From: CAZOIA01 sp964579675
Lineage (GTDB): Bacteria > Planctomycetota > Phycisphaerae > UBA1845 > PWPN01
DNA length: 22,856 bases
Assembly: GCA_964579675.1 (NCBI GenBank)
Contig: CAZOIA010000088.1
Location: forward strand, 1-22,856
Reading direction: 5' to 3'
Shown: piece after piece, positions 8,674 to 15,992 of the stretch
How the letters are laid out: every line of letters begins with the position of its first letter
Position numbering within the stretch: the first letter of the stretch is position 1
The notes under the pieces: model-generated
Database searches by the model: none
The model's input: the letters and a program-made list of their open reading frames with translations, nothing else
What the model was told of the DNA's origin: nothing
Program-made: the position numbers and the translations under genes

Positions 8674-8739
8674 TACGTGTCTATAAAGCGTCGATCGGGC
8701 GCGATTTGTCAAGCGGCCGACGATGGGGAATCCTTCTCA

Positions 8740-8957
8740 GGGTGCGTGACAGTTCCGGCGGGGACCTTCGGGCGGAGAAGGGGACGGCACCTCGCTTTTC
8801 CGAACCCCGACCGTCAGGGAGGGGAGTATCTGCGGATGCGCCAGGGCCGCTTCCTTACGGGCTCGCTACGGAGAGGGGGTCCGCTTCCTTACGGGCGCGG
8901 TTCGGAAACACCTGGGGGCGGCGCCTTCCAACAAGCCGCCCAAAGTGTCATGCACCC
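8740..8957 (+). mobile_element. Complete copy B of the 218-bp MITE-like element with 9-bp target duplication
   Basis: Reference copy. Left end GGGTGCGTGACAGTT and right end (reverse complement) GGGTGCATGACACTT form an imperfect 15-base terminal inverted repeat with 2 mismatches. It is bracketed by a perfect 9-base direct repeat TCCTTCTCA at 8731-8739 and 8958-8966, which does not extend further on either side. Inside are two direct copies of CCGCTTCCTTACGGGC, an inverted pair TTCCGAACC / GGTTCGGAA, and a GCCGCC-type hairpin near the right end. No transposase or real gene fits in it, though two frames are open throughout. It separates the divergent ketosynthase-like and lipoprotein genes. Confidence 0.93.
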
Positions 8958-8999
8958 TCCTTCTCACGCTTCTCCCTCGGGGCGCCAGGTCATCTGTTT

Positions 9000-9029
9000 T
9001 TGGCTTTTTGGCGGTGTCATCACTATACT
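9000..9029 (+). promoter_or_regulatory. Candidate sigma70-like promoter of the lipoprotein gene
   Basis: TTGGCT (9000-9005) and TATACT (9024-9029) are separated by 18 bases and lie about 55 bases before the start codon. The -10 box is good, the -35 box matches 4 of 6. It begins 43 bases after the end of element copy B, so the insertion moved the upstream region but not the promoter. Confidence 0.45.
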
Positions 9030-9083
9030 GTGTCCCGTTCGGCGGGTGGAACCGTTCATATCATGTCAAAGGGAGGTACGGCC

Positions 9084-9656
9084 ATGAACAGATCGTACAG
9101 ACTTGTGGTGTTGGGTGCTGCGGTCGCCGTGTGGATGGCATCGGGGTGCGCGGCCCCGAAGGTCGATTTCTCCAGCCTCGAGCGCCCGGGGCGGGCGGCG
9201 GAGCTGGATGCCTACAACGTCTTCGTCGGCTCGTGGGTCTGGGAGGCGGAGGTGCTGAACGCCGAGGCGGGCGACAAAGCGTGGACCGGCAAGGCAGAGT
9301 GGAAATGGACGTTGGACAAGCGCTGCCTGCACGGGATGATGTCGGCCAAGAGCGCCAGTGCCGAATTCGAGGCCGCCGGTATCTGGAGCTGGCACCCCAG
9401 GAAGAAAAACTACATCTGGTGGATGTTCAACAACTGGGGCTACCCCCAGGAAGGAACCGCCACGTACGATGCGGAGTCCAGGTGCTGGAAGATGACCTAC
9501 GAGAGCGTGGGGCTCGACGGCACAACCAGCTACGGGCAATACAAGATGAAGGTGATCAACAACGATACGCTCGACTGGCGCATGGACGAGTGGGCGGACA
9601 TGACGCACTTGATGAAGAAACTGGAGATGACGGGCAGATACAAGCGGGCAAGATAG
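9084..9656 (+). CDS. Small Trp-rich lipoprotein (DUF1579-like)
   Basis: A 190-residue protein beginning with a lipoprotein-type signal: MNRSY, a hydrophobic stretch, then MASGC with the Cys at residue 21 as likely lipidation site. The mature part starts FVGSWVWEAEV and has repeated aromatic strands (WKWTLDKRCLHG, GIWSWHPRKKNYIWWMF, YESVGLDGTTSYGQYK), a layout resembling the DUF1579 / calycin-like beta-barrel proteins, but I am not certain of the family and assign no function. GGGAGG (9071-9076), 7 bases before ATG 9084, decides the start; an ATG at 9063 and the longer frame running back into the repeat element are rejected. Single-gene unit with its own promoter and a possible terminator downstream. 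Confidence 0.85.
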   Translation: MNRSYRLVVLGAAVAVWMASGCAAPKVDFSSLERPGRAAELDAYNVFVGSWVWEAEVLNAEAGDKAWTGKAEWKWTLDKRCLHGMMSAKSASAEFEAAGIWSWHPRKKNYIWWMFNNWGYPQEGTATYDAESRCWKMTYESVGLDGTTSYGQYKMKVINNDTLDWRMDEWADMTHLMKKLEMTGRYKRAR

Positions 9657-9756
9657 GGCGGCTTGGGCGGATCATTGTGCATGCCGGGCTGGCCAGAGGG
9701 TCAGGTTGGAGTAGGGCTGCATTTTGGCGGGCCTCGCCTCAAAGAAGTGAGGTCGT

Positions 9757-9791
9757 CTCGATGACATCCCGTCCATCGAGGCCGGTTTTTT
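9757..9791 (+). terminator. Possible rho-independent terminator after the lipoprotein gene
   Basis: CTCGATG (9757-9763) and CATCGAG (9774-9780) form a perfect 7-bp stem with a 10-base loop, followed by GCCGG and six T (9786-9791). The 5-base spacer between stem and T run is longer than usual. Confidence 0.5.
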
Positions 9792-9813
9792 GAGGATTGC
9801 TTCGATTTTCTGC

Positions 9814-9843
9814 TTGCACTGAACCACTTGGGTCCGGTATACT
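9814..9843 (+). promoter_or_regulatory. Candidate sigma70-like promoter of the dockerin-protein gene
   Basis: TTGCAC (9814-9819) and TATACT (9838-9843) with an 18-base spacer, matching consensus at 4 of 6 and 5 of 6. Transcription from it would give a leader of about 280 bases before the dockerin protein's start codon at 10134. Confidence 0.5.
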
Positions 9844-9924
9844 CACGCTCTAAGTCCGGACGTTCAAGGATGCCAACTCGTCGCAGGTTAGCGTGAGTGA
9901 GATAGATAGAAGGAGCAAACGACT

Positions 9925-10107
9925 GTGCACCGGATGCTCGGAGCGGTCTGCGGGGCAGCCGGCGACAGCGTAGCGATTCGGAGGAGGGGCAGAACCGTCG
10001 CGCATTTGCGGTCCGGCGTGAGACGGCTCGCACGTGTTAGCGGTGCCCGGCCTGTGCCGGAATGCGGAGAGGCTTGGGAAGTGCATTTCTATTTGACACT
10101 GGTGTGA
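9925..10107 (+). CDS. Possible 60-residue leader ORF upstream of the dockerin protein
   Basis: A GTG at 9925 is preceded at 9 bases by a strong ribosome-binding-like AGAAGGAG (9908-9915), and the frame stays open for 60 codons, ending in TGA 26 bases before the next gene's start. The peptide is Arg-rich with no recognisable domain and ends in WEVHFYLTLV. It could be an upstream leader peptide, part of an untranslated structured leader, or chance. Apart from this, the promoter and the terminator, I see nothing in the 477-base gap 9657-10133. Confidence 0.25.
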   Translation: MHRMLGAVCGAAGDSVAIRRRGRTVAHLRSGVRRLARVSGARPVPECGEAWEVHFYLTLV

Positions 10108-10133
10108 CATCTCAATCGAGGAAGGAGCTCGTC

Positions 10134-13100
10134 ATGGAGACGCTACGAAAAACCACTGGTGGATACTCTGGACCTTCTCATGGGATCCCGGTTCTAGCCG
10201 GCGTGGTGGCGCTGGTGCTCTGCTGCGGGTGGCTAGTGCCCGCCGCGCAGGCCCAGCCGTTCCCTCCCCGGGGCGATGACCAGTTCCCTTCAAAGGGTAT
10301 CTTCAAGGTCACGCTGAGCCCGGCCCTGGGCGGGGCCGTCTTCACGATAAACGCCACGGATCCCAACACCGTCATTCTGCGGAGCAGCTCGCACATGGAC
10401 GGCGGGGCGGTGGGGGATATCTCCGGCCTCATGGGCAGCGGAGCGAGCCCGTGCGTCGGCGACCCGGCCCCGGGAGTGACGGACGCCCAGATCGGGGTCC
10501 ACCCGGTCGGGTACGAGTCCGGGACGGTGAACGAGGTCCACACCAAGATGTGCTGGCTGTCGATGAGCGGTGGTGGCTGGACTATTCGAGCGGGTGAAGC
10601 GGCCCCGGGTCAGGCGGACAGCCTCGGCGAGGTCGAGAGCCGCAACCCGATCACAAGAACGGGTTTCCCGGCGGACAGCTTCTTCAACCTGTACTTCGAG
10701 GTGGACGTCCCGGCCACGGCCGGCGGCCCGATGACCGTTTGCAACTTCGCCCCCTTGCTCGTGGAGGCCAAGGGGATCACGGCCTTCCCGCCCGCCCAGG
10801 ACGACTACCTGCACTCCTTCAAGATCCGGGGCAAAGTCGCGCTGTTTGACTGCGTCACCGGTTGTTTCGTCGGTTGGCTGGAGGAGGGAGCGCACGGCGT
10901 CTCCTATAATATCACCCACCTGTGTTTCAACGACGACCCGGACTTCCCGGTGGTCTTCTCCGTGGACGCCGGGGCGGAAGGACTGGTGGTGCCGGACCCC
11001 TGCGTCCCGCCACATCCGGAGCCCAATGACGTGTATGCGCTGGGGGCGGCCGGCCTGGCCAACGTCCCGTCGAGCTGGGGGTACGCCACCGAGGGCGAGT
11101 TGTTCCAGTCGTCGGGGGCGTCCCCGTTGGGGGCACGTCCGGATATGACGAACGTGGATCGCATGTCGGCCTCGCTGGGTGTCGGCCCGGCGCCGTTTGG
11201 GCCGCCCCCCTACATGGGCCCGTTTGATCCGAACACGGGTCAACCGATTCCCATGCCGGCCCCGCCGGGCGGTCCGACGGGCACCCTGGGCCTCGTGCCG
11301 AGCGATAACGTCAATGCCCTGTCCTTCGGTCGGGACGGTGGCCTCATCCTCCTGTTCAGCGTTGACCCGACGGCGGTGGGCCGGGCGGGCACGGCGGTCG
11401 AATTCAACTCCCTGCTTTCGCCTGCGCTGGGGTGGCCGGCCCCTATGCCCTACCCGAGAAACTGGTTCGGCGACCCCGGCAACGAGGCCGCCGGCGATGT
11501 CTACATGTCCGCGCCGGCTTGGGCCTGGGGCGGCTGGTGGGTCGGCATGGGCGGGGGCTTTCTGCGTGGTGTGACCGGTGCGATGCCATTCTCGAACGCC
11601 CTGGTCTATGACGAATACGACTTGGGTCTCCAGGCGCCGGCCGATAGCCCGCCGCCGCTTAATACGAATGGTTCGGCCCTCGGCCCACCCGAGGATGACC
11701 TGGACGCCCTGGAAGCTGACGACGGTGACACGGTAGATCCTGATATGGACGGTATTCCTAATACCGGTGAGTTCGTGTTCTTCTCGCTCGATCCGGCATC
11801 ACCGACGATCGCGCTTCCGGGTACCGACGACCCGTTCCCGGGTCTGTGCACGGGCTCGGACGCCTGGGCCGCCGGGGGCGACGGCGTGACGACCGACGAT
11901 ATTCTGATCGCCTCGCCGCCCGGGGTTGCGGTCCCACCGTTCGCGTTCGCCATCTTCGCCCGTGGTGTTGCGGACATCGGCCTGCTGGCCGGTGACGACC
12001 TCGACGCCCTGGTGCTGTACGACGACGGGGCGAACGGCACCCTGGATCCCTATAGCCCTCCCGGTCTCTTATGGGACGAGGCCTTGTTCTCTCTGGCGGC
12101 GGGGTCGCCTTCACTGGTCCCGGGCGCCAACCTGAACATCATGGCCGGGGCCGCTCCCTTGTCGCCAGGGGACGTGTTCTGGACCGATTTCACCGGGACC
12201 ATCTGGTTGTATGCCTCAGCCAATGACCTTGGCCTGGTCGTCAACGATGAGCTCAACGCCCTGGACATCGCACCGGAATGGTACGACTGGCTGTTCTATC
12301 CGTGGTGGGGGTGGGAGGAACCGCCCATCATCAGAGTTGAACCGGACGAGCAGGTCTGCGTCCCAATCGCACTCGGGAATAACAGCGAGTTCGAGCACAC
12401 GTGGACAGTGCAAGAGATCACCGGCAACGGCGGGACCTGCGACTATCCGTGGCTCTCATGCGCGTCCGTTGCCTACACCTCTCCTCATGACTACGCCGAG
12501 GTCCAGGTGTGCGTCGACTCGACGGGGTATTCGCCGGGCGTCTACTCGGGATACCTGAAGTTCACCAACCAGAGCGCCCCGTGTGGGTATCCCCCGAGCT
12601 CGCACGTCAATAACAAGGTGAAGGTCGTGATGGCGGTGGAGGCTGCCGGCGCGTGCACCTGCACCTTTGATGGCTGGGCGAGCCTGCGAATGCACGGCGC
12701 GGCGGGTGAGCTTGCCATCGAACTCGACGCGTCCGCCAGCGGCAGTGCCGCGGTTACCGAGACGCGTCGGGACGGCGTCCGGAAGATCGAGGTCGAGATC
12801 ACCGCCAGCGGCAGCGGGGCTGCGTCTATGACCCTGACCGGCGATGTTGTGGCGGTGGATGTGGGTAGCTGCGAGGAGTTCACGGCGTCGGCCACGCTTG
12901 TCTATAACGGCCCGATCGGCACGGGCGACCACGCCTACACGCTCGTCGCCGAATGGACCCCCGGCCTGCCCGATGAGGCCTGCTACAAGATCGATCTGGC
13001 CGGCACGCTGAGCTGCGAGATCGTCGGCGACACCGACTGTATGGTCATAGGCTTGACCGGCGACGTCAACGGCGACGAGAACGTGGACCTGATCGACATG

Positions 13101-13775
13101 GCGTACGTAAAGAGCAAGAACGGCTCTACGGTACCGCCGCATCAGAAGTTCGATGTGAATACGGACGGGAACGTGGACCTGATCGACATGGCGCTGGTCA
13201 AGAGCCTGAACGGCAACTCGGCGGGTTGTGGCCCACAACTGATCGGGGCGGTTTCGCGGAAGGAGCACGGAATGGGGGGGGACGAGTTTGACGTGCAGTT
13301 GCCGTTGGATCCGCCTGAGGACGCCGGCGTCGAATGCCGGCAGAACGGTCCGACCAGGGTTATTCTCACCTTCTGCGGCGACGTCGAAGCCGAGGACGGT
13401 GTGCCGGATGAGACGGAGGTGCACTTGTCCGACGGGAATCTGGTTTCGGTGGAGATCGTCGGTAATGAGATGACGATCGAGATCACCTATGTGCCGGATG
13501 GAATCTGTCTAGTAATCACGCTCGACGGGATCGTCAGGGTGTCAGATCGTGAGCCATTGGAGGGCGACAACGATGTGCACATCGTGGTGTTGCTCGGCGA
13601 CCTGGACGGCGACGGCGAGGTTGGCCCGCTGGACGTGGCGGAGGTGCAAAGCCAGATTGGCATGCCCATCGATGAGGCGAACTTCCGTTGCGACCTGAAT
13701 ACGGATGGCAACATTAACATGATTGACCGGATATTGGTCCAGTCGGCGCTCGGTAACGCGGCAAGCTGTCCGTAG
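10134..13775 (+). CDS. Large secreted protein with two dockerin-type modules and internal DDLDAL repeats
   Basis: A 1213-residue exported protein. GAAGGAG (10121-10127) precedes ATG 10134 and the N-terminus is a Sec signal with a long hydrophobic core and a probable AQA|QP cut near residue 42. Residues ~390-710 hold four spaced copies of a DDLDAL-type motif (DNVNAL, DDLDAL twice, DELNAL), each alternating with strands like FFSLDPASP. Residues ~724-840 look like a Cys-containing Ig/BACON-like domain. Two dockerin type I-like modules with calcium-loop motifs follow: 976-1029 (GDVNGDENVDLIDMA and DVNTDGNVDLIDMA) and 1155-1209 (GDLDGDGEVGPLDVA and DLNTDGNINMIDR). Between them is a domain starting SRKEHG with FDVQLPLDPP and ending near VRVSDREPLEGDND, a module I associate with planctomycete secreted proteins. 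No catalytic domain is evident; a surface or matrix role is a guess. A strong terminator follows. Confidence 0.88.
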   Translation: METLRKTTGGYSGPSHGIPVLAGVVALVLCCGWLVPAAQAQPFPPRGDDQFPSKGIFKVTLSPALGGAVFTINATDPNTVILRSSSHMDGGAVGDISGLMGSGASPCVGDPAPGVTDAQIGVHPVGYESGTVNEVHTKMCWLSMSGGGWTIRAGEAAPGQADSLGEVESRNPITRTGFPADSFFNLYFEVDVPATAGGPMTVCNFAPLLVEAKGITAFPPAQDDYLHSFKIRGKVALFDCVTGCFVGWLEEGAHGVSYNITHLCFNDDPDFPVVFSVDAGAEGLVVPDPCVPPHPEPNDVYALGAAGLANVPSSWGYATEGELFQSSGASPLGARPDMTNVDRMSASLGVGPAPFGPPPYMGPFDPNTGQPIPMPAPPGGPTGTLGLVPSDNVNALSFGRDGGLILLFSVDPTAVGRAGTAVEFNSLLSPALGWPAPMPYPRNWFGDPGNEAAGDVYMSAPAWAWGGWWVGMGGGFLRGVTGAMPFSNALVYDEYDLGLQAPADSPPPLNTNGSALGPPEDDLDALEADDGDTVDPDMDGIPNTGEFVFFSLDPASPTIALPGTDDPFPGLCTGSDAWAAGGDGVTTDDILIASPPGVAVPPFAFAIFARGVADIGLLAGDDLDALVLYDDGANGTLDPYSPPGLLWDEALFSLAAGSPSLVPGANLNIMAGAAPLSPGDVFWTDFTGTIWLYASANDLGLVVNDELNALDIAPEWYDWLFYPWWGWEEPPIIRVEPDEQVCVPIALGNNSEFEHTWTVQEITGNGGTCDYPWLSCASVAYTSPHDYAEVQVCVDSTGYSPGVYSGYLKFTNQSAPCGYPPSSHVNNKVKVVMAVEAAGACTCTFDGWASLRMHGAAGELAIELDASASGSAAVTETRRDGVRKIEVEITASGSGAASMTLTGDVVAVDVGSCEEFTASATLVYNGPIGTGDHAYTLVAEWTPGLPDEACYKIDLAGTLSCEIVGDTDCMVIGLTGDVNGDENVDLIDMAYVKSKNGSTVPPHQKFDVNTDGNVDLIDMALVKSLNGNSAGCGPQLIGAVSRKEHGMGGDEFDVQLPLDPPEDAGVECRQNGPTRVILTFCGDVEAEDGVPDETEVHLSDGNLVSVEIVGNEMTIEITYVPDGICLVITLDGIVRVSDREPLEGDNDVHIVVLLGDLDGDGEVGPLDVAEVQSQIGMPIDEANFRCDLNTDGNINMIDRILVQSALGNAASCP

Positions 13776-13805
13776 TCTGATTCGGGTTCGGCGGATGGAT
13801 GACCC

Positions 13806-13847
13806 GGCAGCGGGGTCGGCCGACGGCCGGCCCCGCTGCCTTGTTCT
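13806..13847 (+). terminator. Strong stem-loop terminator after the dockerin-protein gene
   Basis: GGCAGCGGGG (13806-13815) pairs perfectly with CCCCGCTGCC (13831-13840); the loop can pair further (CGGCC/GGCCG). It is followed by the short T-rich tail TTGTTCT and lies 31 bases after the stop codon. Confidence 0.7.
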
Positions 13848-13883
13848 GCGGGCTGCTCCTGGGCCGTGCTGTAATGCCGCACG

Positions 13884-14101
13884 GGGTGCATGACACTTTG
13901 GGCGGCTTGTTGGAAGGCGCCGCCCCCAGGTGTTTCCGAACCGCGCCCGTAAGGAAGCGGACCCCCTCTCCGTAGCGAGCCCGTAAGGAAGCGGCCCTGG
14001 CGCATCCGCAGATACTCCCCTCCCTGACGGTCGGGGTTCGGAAAAGCGAGGTGCCGTCCCCTTCTCCGCCCGAAGGTCCCCGCAGGAACTGTCACGCACC
14101 C
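13884..14101 (-). mobile_element. Complete copy D of the 218-bp MITE-like element with 9-bp target duplication
   Basis: Reverse-orientation copy with the same 218-base length as copies B and C. The only difference seen is CCCCGCAGGAAC where they have CCCCGCCGGAAC (near 14084). It is bracketed by a perfect 9-base direct repeat TGCCGCACG at 13875-13883 and 14102-14110, different from the duplication at copy B. The insertion lies 36 bases past the dockerin gene terminator and 156 bases before the next gene. Confidence 0.93.
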
Positions 14102-14257
14102 TGCCGCACGCATCGAGCCCGATTGGCCTTGACACACGCTCGTACGTCCCCGCTTGTTCCCCGGCGAAAGCCCGTATATCGTCTCGTTCGTTGCGGTCGC
14201 GGGAGCATTCCTGGCGGCTTGTCCGCGGGCTGCCATGACCCAGGTAGCGCCGGAATC

Positions 14258-15961
14258 GTGAAATTCTGTTTGGCAATGATCATCGGACTGGTCGTGATGC
14301 GGGTGGCAGTCGGGCCGGCGTCCGAGCCGCTGTCGGACCCGCCCGTGTTGTTTGCCGATGTTACCGCCGCCGTCGGCATCGACTTCGTTGAGACCATCGG
14401 CGACGAGGTGATGAGTAGCATTGTCGAATCGACGGGCGTCGGGTGTGGGTTCCTCGATTACGACGGCGACGGCTGGATGGATATATACCTGGTCAACGGG
14501 TGTTGGACGAAGGGGCTTTCCGATGCGGCGCTGGATCCCGCGAAACGCGACAAACTGGCCGCGGCGACGGACCGGCTCTACCGCAACCGCGGTGACGGCA
14601 CCTTCGAGGACGTGACGGCCAAGGCGGGACTTGCCAGGCCGGGCTACGGCATGGCCGTTGTTGTGTCAGATTACGATGGCGACGGCGATCCCGACATTTA
14701 CGTGACCAACTACGGGCGCAATTTCCTGTACCGCAATAATGGGGACGGCACCTTTACGGACGTGGCCAGGACCGCCGGTGTGGACGACCCGCTCTTCAGC
14801 GTCGGGGCGGTGTTTTTCGATTACGACCGCGACGGCCGGCTCGACCTCTACGTGGGCAATTACCTGACCTACGTGCCGGACCCGAGCCGGCGGCACTTGG
14901 CAGACGGGGTGCGCAGCCCACTTGCCTACGAAGGGCAGCAGGACCGGCTCTATCGCGGCAACGCCGACGGTACCTTCACCGAGGCGACCCGCAAGGCAGG
15001 CATCGAAATCCAGCCCGTTGGACGGGCCATGGGCATCGGCACCATAGACTACGACAACGATGGCCTGGTTGATGTCTTTGTTTCCAACGATGCGATGGAG
15101 AACTTCCTGCTCCACAACAACGGTGACGGCACGTTCAGCAACGAGGCCCTGTTGGCAGGGGTAGCGTTCGGGGAGAGCGGGGATGCCGCCGCCGCCATGG
15201 CCGTCGAGGTCGCCGACTACGACGGCGACGGACGCTTCGACATCCTGTGTCCGGACATGAACCTTTGCTGCCTGTACCACAACCTCGGCCGCGGGCTGTT
15301 CGAGGATGTGTCGGTCCGTTCAGGTATCGCCGCGGTCATGACCCGCTACCACAGTTGGGGCGGCATTCTGGCGGATTTCGACCTCGACGGCCATCCGGAC
15401 GCGTGCATCGCCGACGGCAACGCCTGTCTGCTCGAAGCCCAGGAGAACAGACTGTTCATCAACGATGGCCGCGGCAGCTTCGTTCCGGTCACCGCCGGAT
15501 CCGGCGCGCCGGCGGCGGGGCTGACCGGCGAGTTCGTCAGCAGAGGTATAGCCCGGGGCGACTTCGACAACGACGGCGACCTCGACCTGCTGATTGCCAA
15601 CCTGAACGACCGGCCGAGCCTCTTGCGCAACGACACCCCCCGGCGGGGGCGACATTGGCTGCAGGTCAGGCTGGTCGGCCGCCAACCCAATCTCGACGCC
15701 CTCGGCGCCGTGGTCAAGATCGAGACCGGTGGGCGGACGATCGTCCGGCACCGGGCATCAGCGGGCAGCTATCTGTCGCAGCACGACCCGCGCATCCACT
15801 TCGGGCTCGGCGAGCAACGCAAGGTCGATCTGCTGGAAGTCGTCTGGCCGGACGGCTCGCGACAGACCATGCGGAACGTCCCGGCGGATCAGGTGCTGAC
15901 TATTCGACAGCGAGTGAATCAGACGACAGGGGAGCACACAGGCAGCGGAAGCGAGCGGTGA
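14258..15961 (+). CDS. Secreted FG-GAP/VCBS repeat protein with C-terminal ASPIC/UnbV domain (CRTAC1-like)
   Basis: A 567-residue protein of the CRTAC1-like class. After a short signal peptide come about seven FG-GAP/VCBS-type blades (residues ~35-455), each with calcium-loop text such as DYDGDGWMDIYLVN, DYDGDGDPDIYVTN, DYDNDGLVDVFVSN and DFDNDGDLDLLIAN, usually followed by LYRNNGDGTFxDV; this predicts a beta-propeller. Residues ~465-555 form the ASPIC/UnbV domain (GAVVKIETGG, SAGSYLSQ, IHFGLGE, VVWPDGSRQ). I prefer GTG 14258, which gives a signal with a Lys (VKFCLAMIIGL); ATG 14276 is the alternative. The frame is open further upstream only through repeat copy D. No enzymatic motif; an extracellular binding or adhesion role is family-level inference. 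It converges on the next gene with a 31-base gap. Confidence 0.88.
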   Translation: MKFCLAMIIGLVVMRVAVGPASEPLSDPPVLFADVTAAVGIDFVETIGDEVMSSIVESTGVGCGFLDYDGDGWMDIYLVNGCWTKGLSDAALDPAKRDKLAAATDRLYRNRGDGTFEDVTAKAGLARPGYGMAVVVSDYDGDGDPDIYVTNYGRNFLYRNNGDGTFTDVARTAGVDDPLFSVGAVFFDYDRDGRLDLYVGNYLTYVPDPSRRHLADGVRSPLAYEGQQDRLYRGNADGTFTEATRKAGIEIQPVGRAMGIGTIDYDNDGLVDVFVSNDAMENFLLHNNGDGTFSNEALLAGVAFGESGDAAAAMAVEVADYDGDGRFDILCPDMNLCCLYHNLGRGLFEDVSVRSGIAAVMTRYHSWGGILADFDLDGHPDACIADGNACLLEAQENRLFINDGRGSFVPVTAGSGAPAAGLTGEFVSRGIARGDFDNDGDLDLLIANLNDRPSLLRNDTPRRGRHWLQVRLVGRQPNLDALGAVVKIETGGRTIVRHRASAGSYLSQHDPRIHFGLGEQRKVDLLEVVWPDGSRQTMRNVPADQVLTIRQRVNQTTGEHTGSGSER

Positions 15962-15992
15962 AACAGGCCCTCCGCATGATCCATGAAGATGC

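Noticed and set aside
7396..8957. Composite transposon formed by copies B and C around the ketosynthase-like gene
   Set aside because: Copy B carries its own perfect 9-bp duplication, and the outer flanks of the pair (7387-7395 and 8958-8966) do not match, so the pair did not move as one unit.
8658..9083. Upstream extension of the lipoprotein frame through the 218-bp element
   Set aside because: The extension is repeat-coded; a ribosome-binding site and lipoprotein signal fix the start at 9084.
12456..13424. 322-codon minus-strand frame opposite the dockerin protein
   Set aside because: His/Val/Arg-rich shadow of the dockerin and Ig-like coding sequence.
13487..14276. Two minus-strand frames over the dockerin end and copy D
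   Set aside because: Composed of antisense dockerin text and the element's open frames; no independent support.
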